A stretch of DNA of 51,059 nt from Kiritimatiellota bacterium (GTDB lineage Bacteria > Verrucomicrobiota > Lentisphaeria > Oligosphaerales > JAADHN01), in assembly GCA_013151865.1 (NCBI GenBank), contig JAADHN010000153.1:53435-104493 (forward strand), in the 5' to 3' direction. The position numbers and the translations under genes were made by a program. Within the stretch, counting starts at the first letter, position 1, and the number at the start of each line of letters is the position of its first letter. Below the pieces are notes generated by a model. That model was not told the origin of the DNA, made no database searches, and saw only the letters and a program-made list of their open reading frames with translations. Below are positions 44,018 to 51,059 of this stretch, one piece after another.

Positions 44018-44045
44018 TTGCACCAATGCACATCGGTATTATGTT
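44018..44045 (+). promoter_or_regulatory. Weak candidate promoter for the nickel/cobalt transporter operon
   Basis: TTGCAC (44018-44023) and TATGTT (44040-44045) are 16 bases apart. The -10 lies inside the palindrome at 44035-44063, so a regulator bound there would block transcription. The start point would be near 44052 and the leader to CbiM about 175 bases. The rest of the 43893-44226 region shows no gene. Confidence 0.35.
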
Positions 44046-44063
44046 TTCAGAAGTTTTCATACC
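44035..44063. promoter_or_regulatory. Candidate NikR-like operator before the Ni/Co transporter operon
   Basis: GGTAT (44035-44039) and ATACC (44059-44063) are the outer arms. Inside them TATTAT (44037-44042) and TTCATA (44056-44061) lie 13 bases apart, the same spacing as the porin-gene site, sharing nine of twelve half-site bases with it. Confidence 0.5.
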
Positions 44064-44226
44064 ATGTCGCAGCCGAGATCGGCCGAACAATGGGGCCACG
44101 GCACGACGCAGCCGCGAACCAGAACGTTGCAGAGCGCACCGCGGACGCTGGACTGTGCGGCGTTCGTGCCTCTGACCGGCAACTCGTCGTGTCCTTGGGC
44201 GCGGCACAAGTGGTCGAGGTCCACTC

Positions 44227-44847
44227 ATGCACATTGCCGAGGGTGTACTTTCCGGTCCGGTAGTGGGAGCAGGGGCCGCGCTGACTGTCGCGGGTATGGC
44301 GGCCGGGCTCCGACAGATGGACATGGACCGTGTGCCCCGGGTTGCCGTATTGGCTTCCACATTCTTCGTCGCCTCGCTCGTACACGTGCCGGCCGGATGG
44401 TCGAGTGCGCACCTGCTCCTCAACGGCCTGACCGGCCTCATTCTCGGCTGGGCCGCGTTTCCGGCCATTTTCGTAGCGCTTCTATTGCAGGCTCTGCTCT
44501 TCAACTTCGGCGGACTTTCGACCCTCGGGGTCAACACGGCGGACATGGCGATCCCGGCCGTGGTTTGCGGCATCGTCTTCGGACACGCGATTCACACGGC
44601 GCCTATTCGCTGGACGTTTCTACTCGGTTTTGTCTGCGGGTCATTGGCAATCGTCCTAGCCGGCCTGCTCACAGCAACGGCACTCACGTTATCGGGAAAA
44701 GGATTTCGGACTGCCGCTGAACTGATCTTGGCGGCCCATGTCCCCATTGCGATCATCGAGGGTCTGGTCACCGGCGCCGTGGCCACGTTCATCCGCCGCG
44801 TTCGGCCGGAACTGTTCGAGAGACCCCCATGGAGGCAAGAATCATGA
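44227..44847 (+). CDS. cbiM: Nickel/cobalt ECF transporter substrate-binding membrane protein CbiM/NikM
   Basis: The 206-residue membrane protein starts MHIAEGVLSG; the N-terminal Met1-His2 amine/imidazole loop that binds Ni or Co is intact. Further family motifs are HVPAGWSSAHLLLNGL (about 59-74), FGGLSTLGVNTADMA and a final AAHVPIAIIEGL. About six helices are seen. Ni and Co cannot be told apart by this sequence alone. GAGG precedes the ATG. It is the first gene of a four-gene operon. Confidence 0.92.
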   Translation: MHIAEGVLSGPVVGAGAALTVAGMAAGLRQMDMDRVPRVAVLASTFFVASLVHVPAGWSSAHLLLNGLTGLILGWAAFPAIFVALLLQALLFNFGGLSTLGVNTADMAIPAVVCGIVFGHAIHTAPIRWTFLLGFVCGSLAIVLAGLLTATALTLSGKGFRTAAELILAAHVPIAIIEGLVTGAVATFIRRVRPELFERPPWRQES

Positions 44848-45452
44848 GAAAACCGGCCACATTCATGAAGGGATGTCTGCTACTTGCCCTGTTTTGGGGC
44901 GGGGCGGCAGGGGCCCATCGGGTCAAACTCTTTGCTGCGGGTGAAGGTGACCGTATCAGCGGGTATGCCTACTTTCCCGGGGGCGCCCGGGCCAAAGACT
45001 GCCTGATTACGGTTTACGCGCCGGACGGGGCAAAGTTAGGGGAAACCCGCACGGACTCGAAAGGGGAGTTTTCCTTTCGTACCGATCGCCACTGCGACCA
45101 CCGCCTCGTACTCGACGCCGGCGACGGCCACCGCACCGAGTTTACGGTATCCGCCGACGAATTGGGCCCGGGACTGCCGGTCGGCGGCACGGACGCACCC
45201 GTTACGCCTCCCACGATACGCCCTCTCGGCCGCCGGTCGGCCGCCGCGGCGCCCTCCCCGGCGCCCCCCGGAGATCTGGGCAAGCTGCTCGACCGAATTC
45301 TGGCCCGGCGCCTACGCCCCCTCGAGGAGCGCCTGGACCGATACGAAGACCGGGTCCGTTGGCACGACGTAATCGGCGGCATCGGCTATATTCTTGGAAT
45401 TGCCGGACTTTATGTGCTGTTGAAGTCCGGACGGAGAAGTCCTGCCAACTGA
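44844..45452 (+). CDS. NikL-like periplasmic-domain membrane component of the transporter
   Basis: The 202-residue product has a signal peptide or N-terminal helix (about 8-25) and a His-containing beta-rich domain (about 24-125) similar to carboxypeptidase-regulatory or DUF4198 modules. A Pro-rich linker, a short charged helix and a C-terminal membrane helix (about 177-195) follow. This matches NikL of Nik(K)LMQO-type systems. The ATG at 44844 has GGAGG eight bases upstream and overlaps the CbiM stop by four bases. Confidence 0.8.
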   Translation: MRKPATFMKGCLLLALFWGGAAGAHRVKLFAAGEGDRISGYAYFPGGARAKDCLITVYAPDGAKLGETRTDSKGEFSFRTDRHCDHRLVLDAGDGHRTEFTVSADELGPGLPVGGTDAPVTPPTIRPLGRRSAAAAPSPAPPGDLGKLLDRILARRLRPLEERLDRYEDRVRWHDVIGGIGYILGIAGLYVLLKSGRRSPAN

Positions 45453-45482
45453 ACCGTTCCCGCCGCACGAGAGTCCGTATCG

Positions 45483-46244
45483 TTGAAATCCGACTTCCTC
45501 AGCGTTGCCTCCGTCCCGCCCCACTCGGCAATGGTGTATCTGGATCCACGCACACGGGTCGCAGCTGCAGCGGTCTTTGCTTTTCAGGTCGCGGTGCTTC
45601 AAACTTTCCCGGCGGTCGCGGCGGCATTCGTCGCGGCGCTGGTTGCTGTTGCCGTCGAGCGACCGTCCCGGCGCCGGCTGGCCGCTCGGTTGGCGCCGGT
45701 GAATCTTTTCTTGCTCCTTCTGCTGTTGCTTCTGCCGTTTTCAACGCCGGGCCGCCCGTTTTTTCGGATCGGACTGTTGGCCGCATCGGTCGAGGGAGCC
45801 CGACAAGCCCTGCTGGTTCTATTGAAGGCCAATGCAATTGTCGTTTGGGGCGCCGTCTTTCTGGACACAATGGATCCGGCCACGTTCGGGCGTGCGCTTC
45901 ATCGTCTGGGAGTGCCAATGCGCTTGGTGCACCTGCTGCTGTTCACGGTTCGATACATTGATGTACTTCGACGCGAATACAATCGACTGCGCCAGGCAAT
46001 GACGGTCCGGGGTTTCCGTCCCCGCACCAACCTGCATACCTACCGCAGCTACGGTTATCTTGTTGGGATGCTCCTGGTGCGCAGCGTGGACCGGTCCGAG
46101 CGCATTCTGGCCGCCATGAAATGCCGGGGCTTCCACGGCGAGTATTACGTACTGAACCGCTCCTGCTTCACCCGGCGCGACGCCTGGTTCATAGTGCTCC
46201 TTTGCACGGTTGCCGCCGGACTATTGTTCCTGGAGATTGTATGA
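45483..46244 (+). CDS. cbiQ: ECF transporter transmembrane component CbiQ
   Basis: The 253-residue membrane protein has about five hydrophobic segments and, between them, AMTVRGFRPR and AMKCRGFHG, the two paired coupling motifs (Ala-x-x-x-Arg-Gly) that contact the ATPase. N-terminal VYLDPRTRV is conserved. The start is a TTG at 45483; an ATG at 45531 would remove the N-terminal part. It follows the NikL-like gene by 30 bases and overlaps CbiO by four bases. Confidence 0.9.
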   Translation: MKSDFLSVASVPPHSAMVYLDPRTRVAAAAVFAFQVAVLQTFPAVAAAFVAALVAVAVERPSRRRLAARLAPVNLFLLLLLLLLPFSTPGRPFFRIGLLAASVEGARQALLVLLKANAIVVWGAVFLDTMDPATFGRALHRLGVPMRLVHLLLFTVRYIDVLRREYNRLRQAMTVRGFRPRTNLHTYRSYGYLVGMLLVRSVDRSERILAAMKCRGFHGEYYVLNRSCFTRRDAWFIVLLCTVAAGLLFLEIV

Positions 46245-46927
46245 AGACCCCGTTCATAAGATTGCAGGAGGTCGTATTCGCCTATGACGGCGGTCCCCGA
46301 GTACTCGACGGCGTGGATCTGGAACTGGCTCCGGGGGGGCGCATCGCGCTGACCGGTCGGAACGGAAGCGGCAAAACAACCTTGCTGCATATGATCGTCG
46401 GCTTGCTCCGACCCGTCTCGGGACGTATCGAGGCGTTCGGCCGGGAACGCTGCTGCGAACAGGACTTTCACGAAGTTCGCCGCCGGGCAGGGCTGCTTTT
46501 CCAGGATCCTGACGACCAGTTATTCTGCCCCACGGTGGCCGAGGACGTGGCGTTCGGCCCACTGAACTTGGGAAAGTCGCGCGACGAGGTCTGGGAACGG
46601 GTCCGGAAGACCTTGGAGGAACTCGGCTTATCCGGATATGAAGACCGGATTACCTATCGGCTTTCCGGCGGAGAGAAACGATTGGTGTCCCTGGCGACGG
46701 TGCTGGCCATGCAACCCGATGTCCTGCTCTTGGACGAACCGACCTCCGGCCTGGACGCGGAAACCGAGGAACGGCTCGCTGATATCCTGCACGACTTACC
46801 GCAAGCTATGATCGTGGCGTCCCACGACAGAAGGTTCATCGAAAAGGTGACCCAGTGGGAAGTGCGCCTGGAGCAGGGGAAACTGCGGCCTGGGAACCGG
46901 TCCGACGGACAAAACCTGCCGGGATAG
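46241..46927 (+). CDS. cbiO: ECF transporter ATP-binding protein CbiO
   Basis: The 228-residue ABC ATPase has Walker A GRNGSGKT (39-46), a Q-loop (LFQDPDDQLF, about 85), signature LSGGEKR (about 143), Walker B VLLLDEP and the H-loop ASHD. Only one ATPase gene is present, so a homodimer is expected. The ATG at 46241 overlaps the CbiQ stop by four bases. A strong hairpin overlaps the gene's stop codon and closes the operon. Confidence 0.92.
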   Translation: MKTPFIRLQEVVFAYDGGPRVLDGVDLELAPGGRIALTGRNGSGKTTLLHMIVGLLRPVSGRIEAFGRERCCEQDFHEVRRRAGLLFQDPDDQLFCPTVAEDVAFGPLNLGKSRDEVWERVRKTLEELGLSGYEDRITYRLSGGEKRLVSLATVLAMQPDVLLLDEPTSGLDAETEERLADILHDLPQAMIVASHDRRFIEKVTQWEVRLEQGKLRPGNRSDGQNLPG

Positions 46928-46946
46928 AGGGTGGACCGGCAGGTTT
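46912..46946 (+). terminator. Intrinsic terminator-like hairpin at the end of the Ni/Co transporter operon
   Basis: AAACCTGCCGG (46912-46922) and CCGGCAGGTTT (46936-46946) are a perfect 11-base inverted repeat with a 13-base loop containing the cbiO stop. It ends in TTT after a GC-rich stem. A second hairpin, CCCGAG/CTCGGG (46950-46973), follows in the convergent gap with the guanylyltransferase gene. Confidence 0.7.
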
Positions 46947-46975
46947 GCACCCGAGATCTCCGAACTGCTCGGGGG

Positions 46976-48085
46976 TCAGAGTTGCGAAGCGCCCCTCCTA
47001 CGCAATTCCTCCACGACGCGACGAACCTCCTGTGCCCTGTCCCTGGACACCACGAGCACGGCGTCCCCGGTGACGACCACCACCACGTCTTCCATACCGA
47101 CCACGGCCACGGCCATACGCTCGGGGCCGAGGTCGTTGACCACGATCGAACCTGCCGTTCCGATCAGAATCGGGGCGCCGATCGCAACGTTTCCAGATGC
47201 GTCGGTCGGGACACTTCGCCCGAGTGCGTCCCAGGCTCCCACATCGTCCCACGCGAACAGTGCGGGGACCATACGAACGGCGGCGGCCTTCTCCATGAGG
47301 ACGTAATCTATCGACTTGTTCGGAAGGGCTGCAAAAACTTCGGCGCCACGCAACTCATCCCCGGCGGCGAGCGCCCGAATCACTTGGTTCGCTATCCGAG
47401 ACAGACCTGGGTCGGCGTGCTCGAGCTGCGCCAAAAAAGTCGAGACGCGCCAGAAGAACATGCCGCTATTCCAAAAAAACCTCCCCGCGGCCAAGTACGC
47501 CTCCGCGCTGGCTCGGTCGGGCTTTTCGTGAAAACGCCGCACCGTGTGAACCTGCAAACAGTCAGGCTGGGGTCGATCCGTCACTTTGTCCACCTCGATA
47601 TACCCGTAGCCCGTTTCAGGACGTGTCGGGCGCACCCCGACGATGACCAATACGCTCTCCGCCTCCGCCGCGGCAAATGCGGCCCGCACTGTCTGCCGGA
47701 ACCGGTCCGCGTCCCCCACCAAATGATCCGCAGCAACAATGCCGAGCGTGAGTTCCGTGGGACGGCATCCCAAGCGCGAGAGGAGTGCCCCGGCGGCGTA
47801 GACCAGACAACCGGTCGTGTTCCGCTTAAACGGCTCCGCAATCACGTTCTCGGGCGGAACCCCGCTCCGGGCGGCTCGAATCGGCGCCACGAGATGCCGA
47901 CCGGTGACGATGAAAATCCGCTCGGAGGGTACAATCGACTTCAGGCGACTCACAGCGTCCACGAGCATCGGGGCCCCGCTGCCGGTCAAGCGCAGCAGTT
48001 GTTTGGGACGGGTCTGACGAGACAGAGGCCAAAACCGTTCACCCACCCCACCGGCCATGATCACAGCGGCGCGCGTCGCACCCAT
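46976..48085 (-). CDS. Mannose-1-phosphate guanylyltransferase
   Basis: The 369-residue enzyme makes GDP-mannose from mannose-1-phosphate and GTP. It has the nucleotidyltransferase signature MAGGVGERFWPLSR...RPKQ (about 10-28), FKRNTTGC (about 86) and the Asp of ADHLV. The C-terminal cupin isomerase domain of bifunctional ManC is absent. ATG at 48085 has GGAGGG upstream. It follows the histidine kinase gene on the same strand. GDP-mannose would feed exopolysaccharide or glycan synthesis. Confidence 0.9.
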   Translation of the reverse strand: MGATRAAVIMAGGVGERFWPLSRQTRPKQLLRLTGSGAPMLVDAVSRLKSIVPSERIFIVTGRHLVAPIRAARSGVPPENVIAEPFKRNTTGCLVYAAGALLSRLGCRPTELTLGIVAADHLVGDADRFRQTVRAAFAAAEAESVLVIVGVRPTRPETGYGYIEVDKVTDRPQPDCLQVHTVRRFHEKPDRASAEAYLAAGRFFWNSGMFFWRVSTFLAQLEHADPGLSRIANQVIRALAAGDELRGAEVFAALPNKSIDYVLMEKAAAVRMVPALFAWDDVGAWDALGRSVPTDASGNVAIGAPILIGTAGSIVVNDLGPERMAVAVVGMEDVVVVVTGDAVLVVSRDRAQEVRRVVEELRRRGASQL

Positions 48086-48210
48086 TCTATGAAGCCCTCC
48101 CGAGTCATTCGCAAAAAACGTTCGCGAAAAGTCGACCACCGTCCTCGTCCCGCTTCGGGAACGAAGATCGCATGGGGGTCAATGTCCCCAGACGCCAATG
48201 CTGCATCCAT
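48061..48210 (-). CDS. Small hypothetical protein (49 residues), uncertain
   Basis: A short frame between the kinase stop and the guanylyltransferase start encodes a hydrophilic protein with an amphipathic C-terminal stretch, RFLRMTREGFIEWV. It would overlap the guanylyltransferase by 25 bases. The ATG at 48210 has no clear ribosome binding site. It may be a leader peptide or noncoding. Confidence 0.3.
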   Translation of the reverse strand: MDAALASGDIDPHAIFVPEAGRGRWSTFRERFLRMTREGFIEWVRRAPL

Positions 48211-48226
48211 TGGAATTTCGAGACGA

Positions 48227-50641
48227 TCAATAGCGCTCTTCGTCCGGGGCAAGGGGCAGGCGGATGTAAAAAGTCGTCCCACCGCTTCCGGTTTCGAAAG
48301 TGATCCGGCCACCGTGTTCTTCGATGGTGCGTTTGGCAATGGCCAGCCCCAACCCGGTCCCGCTGGATTTACCCTGAGTCACAAAGGGCTCGAAAAGCGT
48401 CTCCTGGATGTCCTCGGGAATCCCGGGACCGGTGTCGGACGCCACCAATTCAACCCCCCCGGCCAAAGGACGGCAGCCCAGCGTGAAAACCCCGCGCTGC
48501 CCCATGGCTTCGGCCGCGTTCCGGCCCAGATTCATCAGAACCCGAATCATCTTGTCTCGGTCGGCCCTCACGGTTGCGCTACAGGCGATCTGCGATGCCC
48601 AACGGATTTCTGTGCCCGGGTACGCGTCCCTCAGTACCGCCAGAACGTCCTGGACTAGCATGCTGACATCCACGTCGCTCAGGTCGAGGTGACTCTCGTT
48701 CCGGCTATACTCGAGGACTTCTTGGGCCATACTGCTGATCTGCTCGATCCTGGATTGGACCAAAGCCGCCCAATCCTCGTTTCCGGCAACCTGACCGGCG
48801 TTCGCCCGAACCAGCTCGACATACCCCATCACAGCACTCAGGGCATTGCGAATGTCGTGCACGATCATTGCGGCCATCTGGCCCACGGCGGAGAGTTTCT
48901 CGCTGCGGACTAATTCTCCTTGGGCGGCCTTGAGGTCGCGCATGGCCCGTTCGAGCTGGCGATTCTTCTCCGCAAGGTCGGCGACGAGCCGCAGGTTGTC
49001 CAACAGGAGCGCCGCCTGTTGAGCGAGCATACCGATCAGGCGCAGGTCTTCGTCGGTGAACCAGTCCGTTGGCGAAACATCGGAGGGGCGTTTGTTATAG
49101 AAATTCAAGACGCCGATAGTCTCGTTTCGTACAATCATCGGTACGGAAAGAAAAGACTCCGTGGGCACAGCCCCCGTACTGAAACGGGGATCCTCACGCA
49201 GGTCTCCCGGTACCAGCAGCACGGATGAAGACTCCAAGAACTTGGGGTTGTGGCGTTCCTCGAACGCCCTGAGAGCCGGAGTGTCGTCCTGAGTGAACCG
49301 CCCGCCGGGTTCGTTGGGAAACCAGTACCAAACGCCGCCCTGCTGAACGAGCGTCAGGCTCACGGCGTCGCAACCGATGGTCCGTCCGATCAAATCCACC
49401 AGAACTTGAGGGGACTCGTCGGCCGCAAGGTCCGCCGCAGACAGCCGACTGGAATTCATCACCGCCGCAAGCTCGACATTCTTCTGGCGGACGGCGGCCC
49501 GGGATTCCGCGATCCCCAAGGCCAGTACGATTCCCAGGTTGGCCGCAAACAAACCCACGGGCGGAACCAGCTCAACCATGTAACTGAAACGGAAAAAGAT
49601 GAAAAAGGCAACCGCTATCCAGCCCGCAATGACCACGAGGCCCAGGGTGCCCGCCAGCAGGGGACTCAAACGCTTGAACGCGCTGATACTGAGGAAAGAA
49701 AAGGCAAAAAGCATCGCCGTAAACGTCGCAACCTTCTGTCGTCGCAGCACTTTCCCTGTCACGATGTTGTCCATGATCGTCCCCTGCACGAGGACACCGA
49801 ACATCTGCCCGAGCGGCGTGGCAAGCACGTCCGTGTTCACTTGGCCAAGGGCGGTCTGGCCGATCAGGACGATCTTGTCTTTGAAGGCGTCCGACGGAAC
49901 ATTGCCCTCGAGAAGTTCGAACATCGTTCGCACTTCGAATGCCGCCTGCTGCCCGTAATAATTGATCATCAGCTCGCCGTCCCGAGTCAAAGGCAGACGG
50001 TCGACCACCGACGCCGCTCGCGACGGTTCCGTCGTCGAACCGGCCAGGAAACGACGAGCAGCCTCGATCCCGAGCGCATAGTAGATACGCCCCCCGTACT
50101 CGATGGCAAAAGGAACGGCACGACATCTGCCGTCGACTGCGGGGGGAACGTTTATGTGAGCCAAGTCCACGGCGGCCGTGCTCAATTCGGGGAAACTCCG
50201 GGTCAGCGCCGGTACTCGCCGTACCGCCCCCTTGCCGACGGCGTTGCGCCTCAGCGTGCTGGGGCAGAACACCGGAAGGATCACATTCCCCGCTTCCCGA
50301 ACTGCCCGGACCAACTCGCGGTCGGCGGCAGGTTCGGACCGGACCGGAAAGAAAACGTCAAAGCAAATCACACGTGCGCCGGCGGCCTTAAGCTTCCGGA
50401 TCGCCTTGGCATAAACGGTCCGCGGCCACGGCAATGGACCAATCTCGCGAATGCACTGTTGGGTAATGCCGACAATGGTGACCGGTGACGGCTCCAGACG
50501 ATAACCGCGAAAAAGAAAGCGCGCATCGTGAGTCAGCAGCTCCAGGGGCTCGAATACCCCGGCCAGATACAGCGTCAGCACGACCCCTGCCGTCAGTAGG
50601 GGCCATCGCCCGTGATGCCACCAGTTTTCTACCGATCTCAT
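48227..50641 (-). CDS. CHASE2-GAF sensor histidine kinase
   Basis: The 804-residue membrane kinase has an N-terminal membrane helix (about 12-30), a periplasmic CHASE2 domain (about 30-330), three membrane helices (about 330-400), a GAF domain (about 410-570), a coiled coil (about 570-590) and a kinase core. The phospho-accepting His595 lies in IVHDIRNALS. The N box (LGRNAAEA), G1 (DTGPGIP) and G2 (GTGLGLA) boxes are intact. CHASE2 senses an unknown extracytoplasmic signal. No response-regulator gene is adjacent, so it is an orphan here. The ribosome binding site is weak (AGGA), and a minus-strand TAGAAT (50763-50758) without a good -35 is the only -10 candidate. Confidence 0.9.
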   Translation of the reverse strand: MRSVENWWHHGRWPLLTAGVVLTLYLAGVFEPLELLTHDARFLFRGYRLEPSPVTIVGITQQCIREIGPLPWPRTVYAKAIRKLKAAGARVICFDVFFPVRSEPAADRELVRAVREAGNVILPVFCPSTLRRNAVGKGAVRRVPALTRSFPELSTAAVDLAHINVPPAVDGRCRAVPFAIEYGGRIYYALGIEAARRFLAGSTTEPSRAASVVDRLPLTRDGELMINYYGQQAAFEVRTMFELLEGNVPSDAFKDKIVLIGQTALGQVNTDVLATPLGQMFGVLVQGTIMDNIVTGKVLRRQKVATFTAMLFAFSFLSISAFKRLSPLLAGTLGLVVIAGWIAVAFFIFFRFSYMVELVPPVGLFAANLGIVLALGIAESRAAVRQKNVELAAVMNSSRLSAADLAADESPQVLVDLIGRTIGCDAVSLTLVQQGGVWYWFPNEPGGRFTQDDTPALRAFEERHNPKFLESSSVLLVPGDLREDPRFSTGAVPTESFLSVPMIVRNETIGVLNFYNKRPSDVSPTDWFTDEDLRLIGMLAQQAALLLDNLRLVADLAEKNRQLERAMRDLKAAQGELVRSEKLSAVGQMAAMIVHDIRNALSAVMGYVELVRANAGQVAGNEDWAALVQSRIEQISSMAQEVLEYSRNESHLDLSDVDVSMLVQDVLAVLRDAYPGTEIRWASQIACSATVRADRDKMIRVLMNLGRNAAEAMGQRGVFTLGCRPLAGGVELVASDTGPGIPEDIQETLFEPFVTQGKSSGTGLGLAIAKRTIEEHGGRITFETGSGGTTFYIRLPLAPDEERY

Positions 50642-50877
50642 ACGAAAAACGATGTCCTGGAACTTTCAGGCGCCGCGCCGGAAGACGGTCTATTCCGAAG
50701 CTCAAGAGCGCATTGTCCGCGACCGCATTGCGGCGAAAGCCGCCAGCCATCGTATCCATTCTACGAGGGGATCGACCGAGCGTTTGTCCAACCGGCAACA
50801 GCCTGCGAAAGCGCCATGTACAATGCTGCTGAACGCGACGTTTTTCAAGCGGCCGCAGCCGTGCGCACGCGCAACAC

Positions 50878-50908
50878 AAAGGACCGCCCGGTGCACGGGC
50901 GGTCCTTT
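50878..50908. terminator. Strong bidirectional intrinsic terminator
   Basis: AAAGGACCGCCCG (50878-50890) and CGGGCGGTCCTTT (50896-50908) are a perfect 13-base inverted repeat with a five-base loop. It can end transcription in both directions. It most likely terminates the gene that enters from the right on the minus strand, about 130 bases after that stop. The remainder of 50642-51036 holds no gene that can be supported. Confidence 0.8.
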
Positions 50909-51036
50909 GTCCAACCAAATCGCGCCGGATCGTTTATTGCCAGCCGGGCGCTGATCCACCAAGCGCGACACACCCGCAACGGAACCCGCAGTCACCGTCC
51001 CGGCCTTGCCTTGTGGGACCGACGCACCCAAGAGAG

Positions 51037-51059
51037 TCAATCGTCATCATCGTCATCAC
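51037..51059 (-). CDS. C-terminal tail of a protein entering from the right edge
   Basis: On the minus strand the last bases read six Asp codons followed by TGA (51039-51037). Several short acidic proteins end in poly-Asp, so no family can be named. The terminator at 50878-50908 downstream supports a real gene end. Confidence 0.5.

Noticed and set aside
44051-44226. Possible cobalamin or Ni/Co riboswitch in the cbiM leader
   Set aside because: No B12-box-like sequence and no recognisable Ni/Co riboswitch core were found; a protein operator explains the region better.
46141-46160. TATTAC half-site inside cbiQ
   Set aside because: Only one half-site, no partner at 13 bases, and it lies within a coding region.
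50702-51040. Minus-strand frame of about 112 residues at the right end
   Set aside because: It runs through the perfect terminator hairpin and has no family features; the real gene end is the poly-Asp tail at 51037.
1-51059. CRISPR arrays, tRNA, rRNA, transposases and phage genes
   Set aside because: None was recognised on either strand by eye; a dedicated tRNA search was not possible here.

Overview
This is a GC-rich chromosomal window of about 51 kb with ordinary bacterial gene structure: Shine-Dalgarno sites, GTG and TTG starts, stop/start overlaps and -35/-10 promoters. Several traits point to the PVC group (Lentisphaerota, Kiritimatiellota, Planctomycetota) or a neighbouring lineage such as Hydrogenedentota. 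They are a prepilin-like H-X9-DG gene remnant, long secreted glycoside-hydrolase-like proteins, a secreted acetyl-xylan-esterase-type hydrolase, a zinc-ribbon/SUMF1 protein and many signal peptides and lipoproteins. No rRNA, tRNA, CRISPR array, transposase, integrase or phage gene was seen. The phylum assignment is inference.

Layout. 0.1-7.7 kb: the redox regulator rex (minus), preceded by a promoter that overlaps a good match to the Rex operator; a secreted double alpha/beta hydrolase (minus); and a 1290-residue secreted CBM9-like/LamG-like/TIM-barrel protein (plus). 8.2-12.0 kb (minus): an HD phosphohydrolase gene overlaps by one base an EndoQ-type PHP nuclease fused to a UvrD-like helicase, a likely DNA-repair pair. 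12.5-19.1 kb (plus): a secreted 5'-nucleotidase-like phosphoesterase, a 900-residue secreted GH-like protein, and a regulator with a receiver domain lacking its phospho-acceptor Asp joined to a degenerate HD-GYP domain. 19.4-26.2 kb (plus): a TetR/TolC/adaptor/RND operon with 4-base overlaps between its first genes; the pump lacks the usual proton-relay acids.

26.3-33.2 kb: the zinc-ribbon SUMF1 protein, a small membrane protein, a sugar-phosphate isomerase-like TIM barrel, an MBL-fold hydrolase, a TauE/SafE exporter, and galE overlapping a flippase-like membrane protein. 33.5-35.8 kb (minus): an OprB-like porin followed by a DUF4198 (NikK-like) protein, behind a TATTAC-N13-GTAATA palindrome. 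36.1-43.9 kb: a DppA-type aminopeptidase, a zinc-type dehydrogenase, the frameshifted pseudopilin gene, a peptidase C26 amidohydrolase, a YycJ-like MBL protein, a homocysteine S-methyltransferase-like protein and a HEAT-repeat protein. 44.2-46.9 kb (plus): a complete ECF nickel/cobalt transporter (CbiM/NikM, NikL-like, CbiQ, CbiO) closed by a strong hairpin. 47.0-50.6 kb (minus): a CHASE2-GAF histidine kinase and a mannose-1-phosphate guanylyltransferase. The last bases encode the poly-Asp tail of a protein entering from the right.

The most coherent system is a probable split nickel (or cobalt) uptake regulon. An outer-membrane porin and a periplasmic DUF4198 protein at 33.5-35.8 kb and the inner-membrane ECF transporter at 44.2-46.9 kb are preceded by inverted repeats of the same architecture and 13-base spacing, close to the NikR-type palindromes described in Geobacter-like bacteria. 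Other points of interest are the EndoQ-UvrD fusion, the RND pump without relay acids, the pseudo-receiver HD-GYP protein and the apparent rex autoregulatory site.
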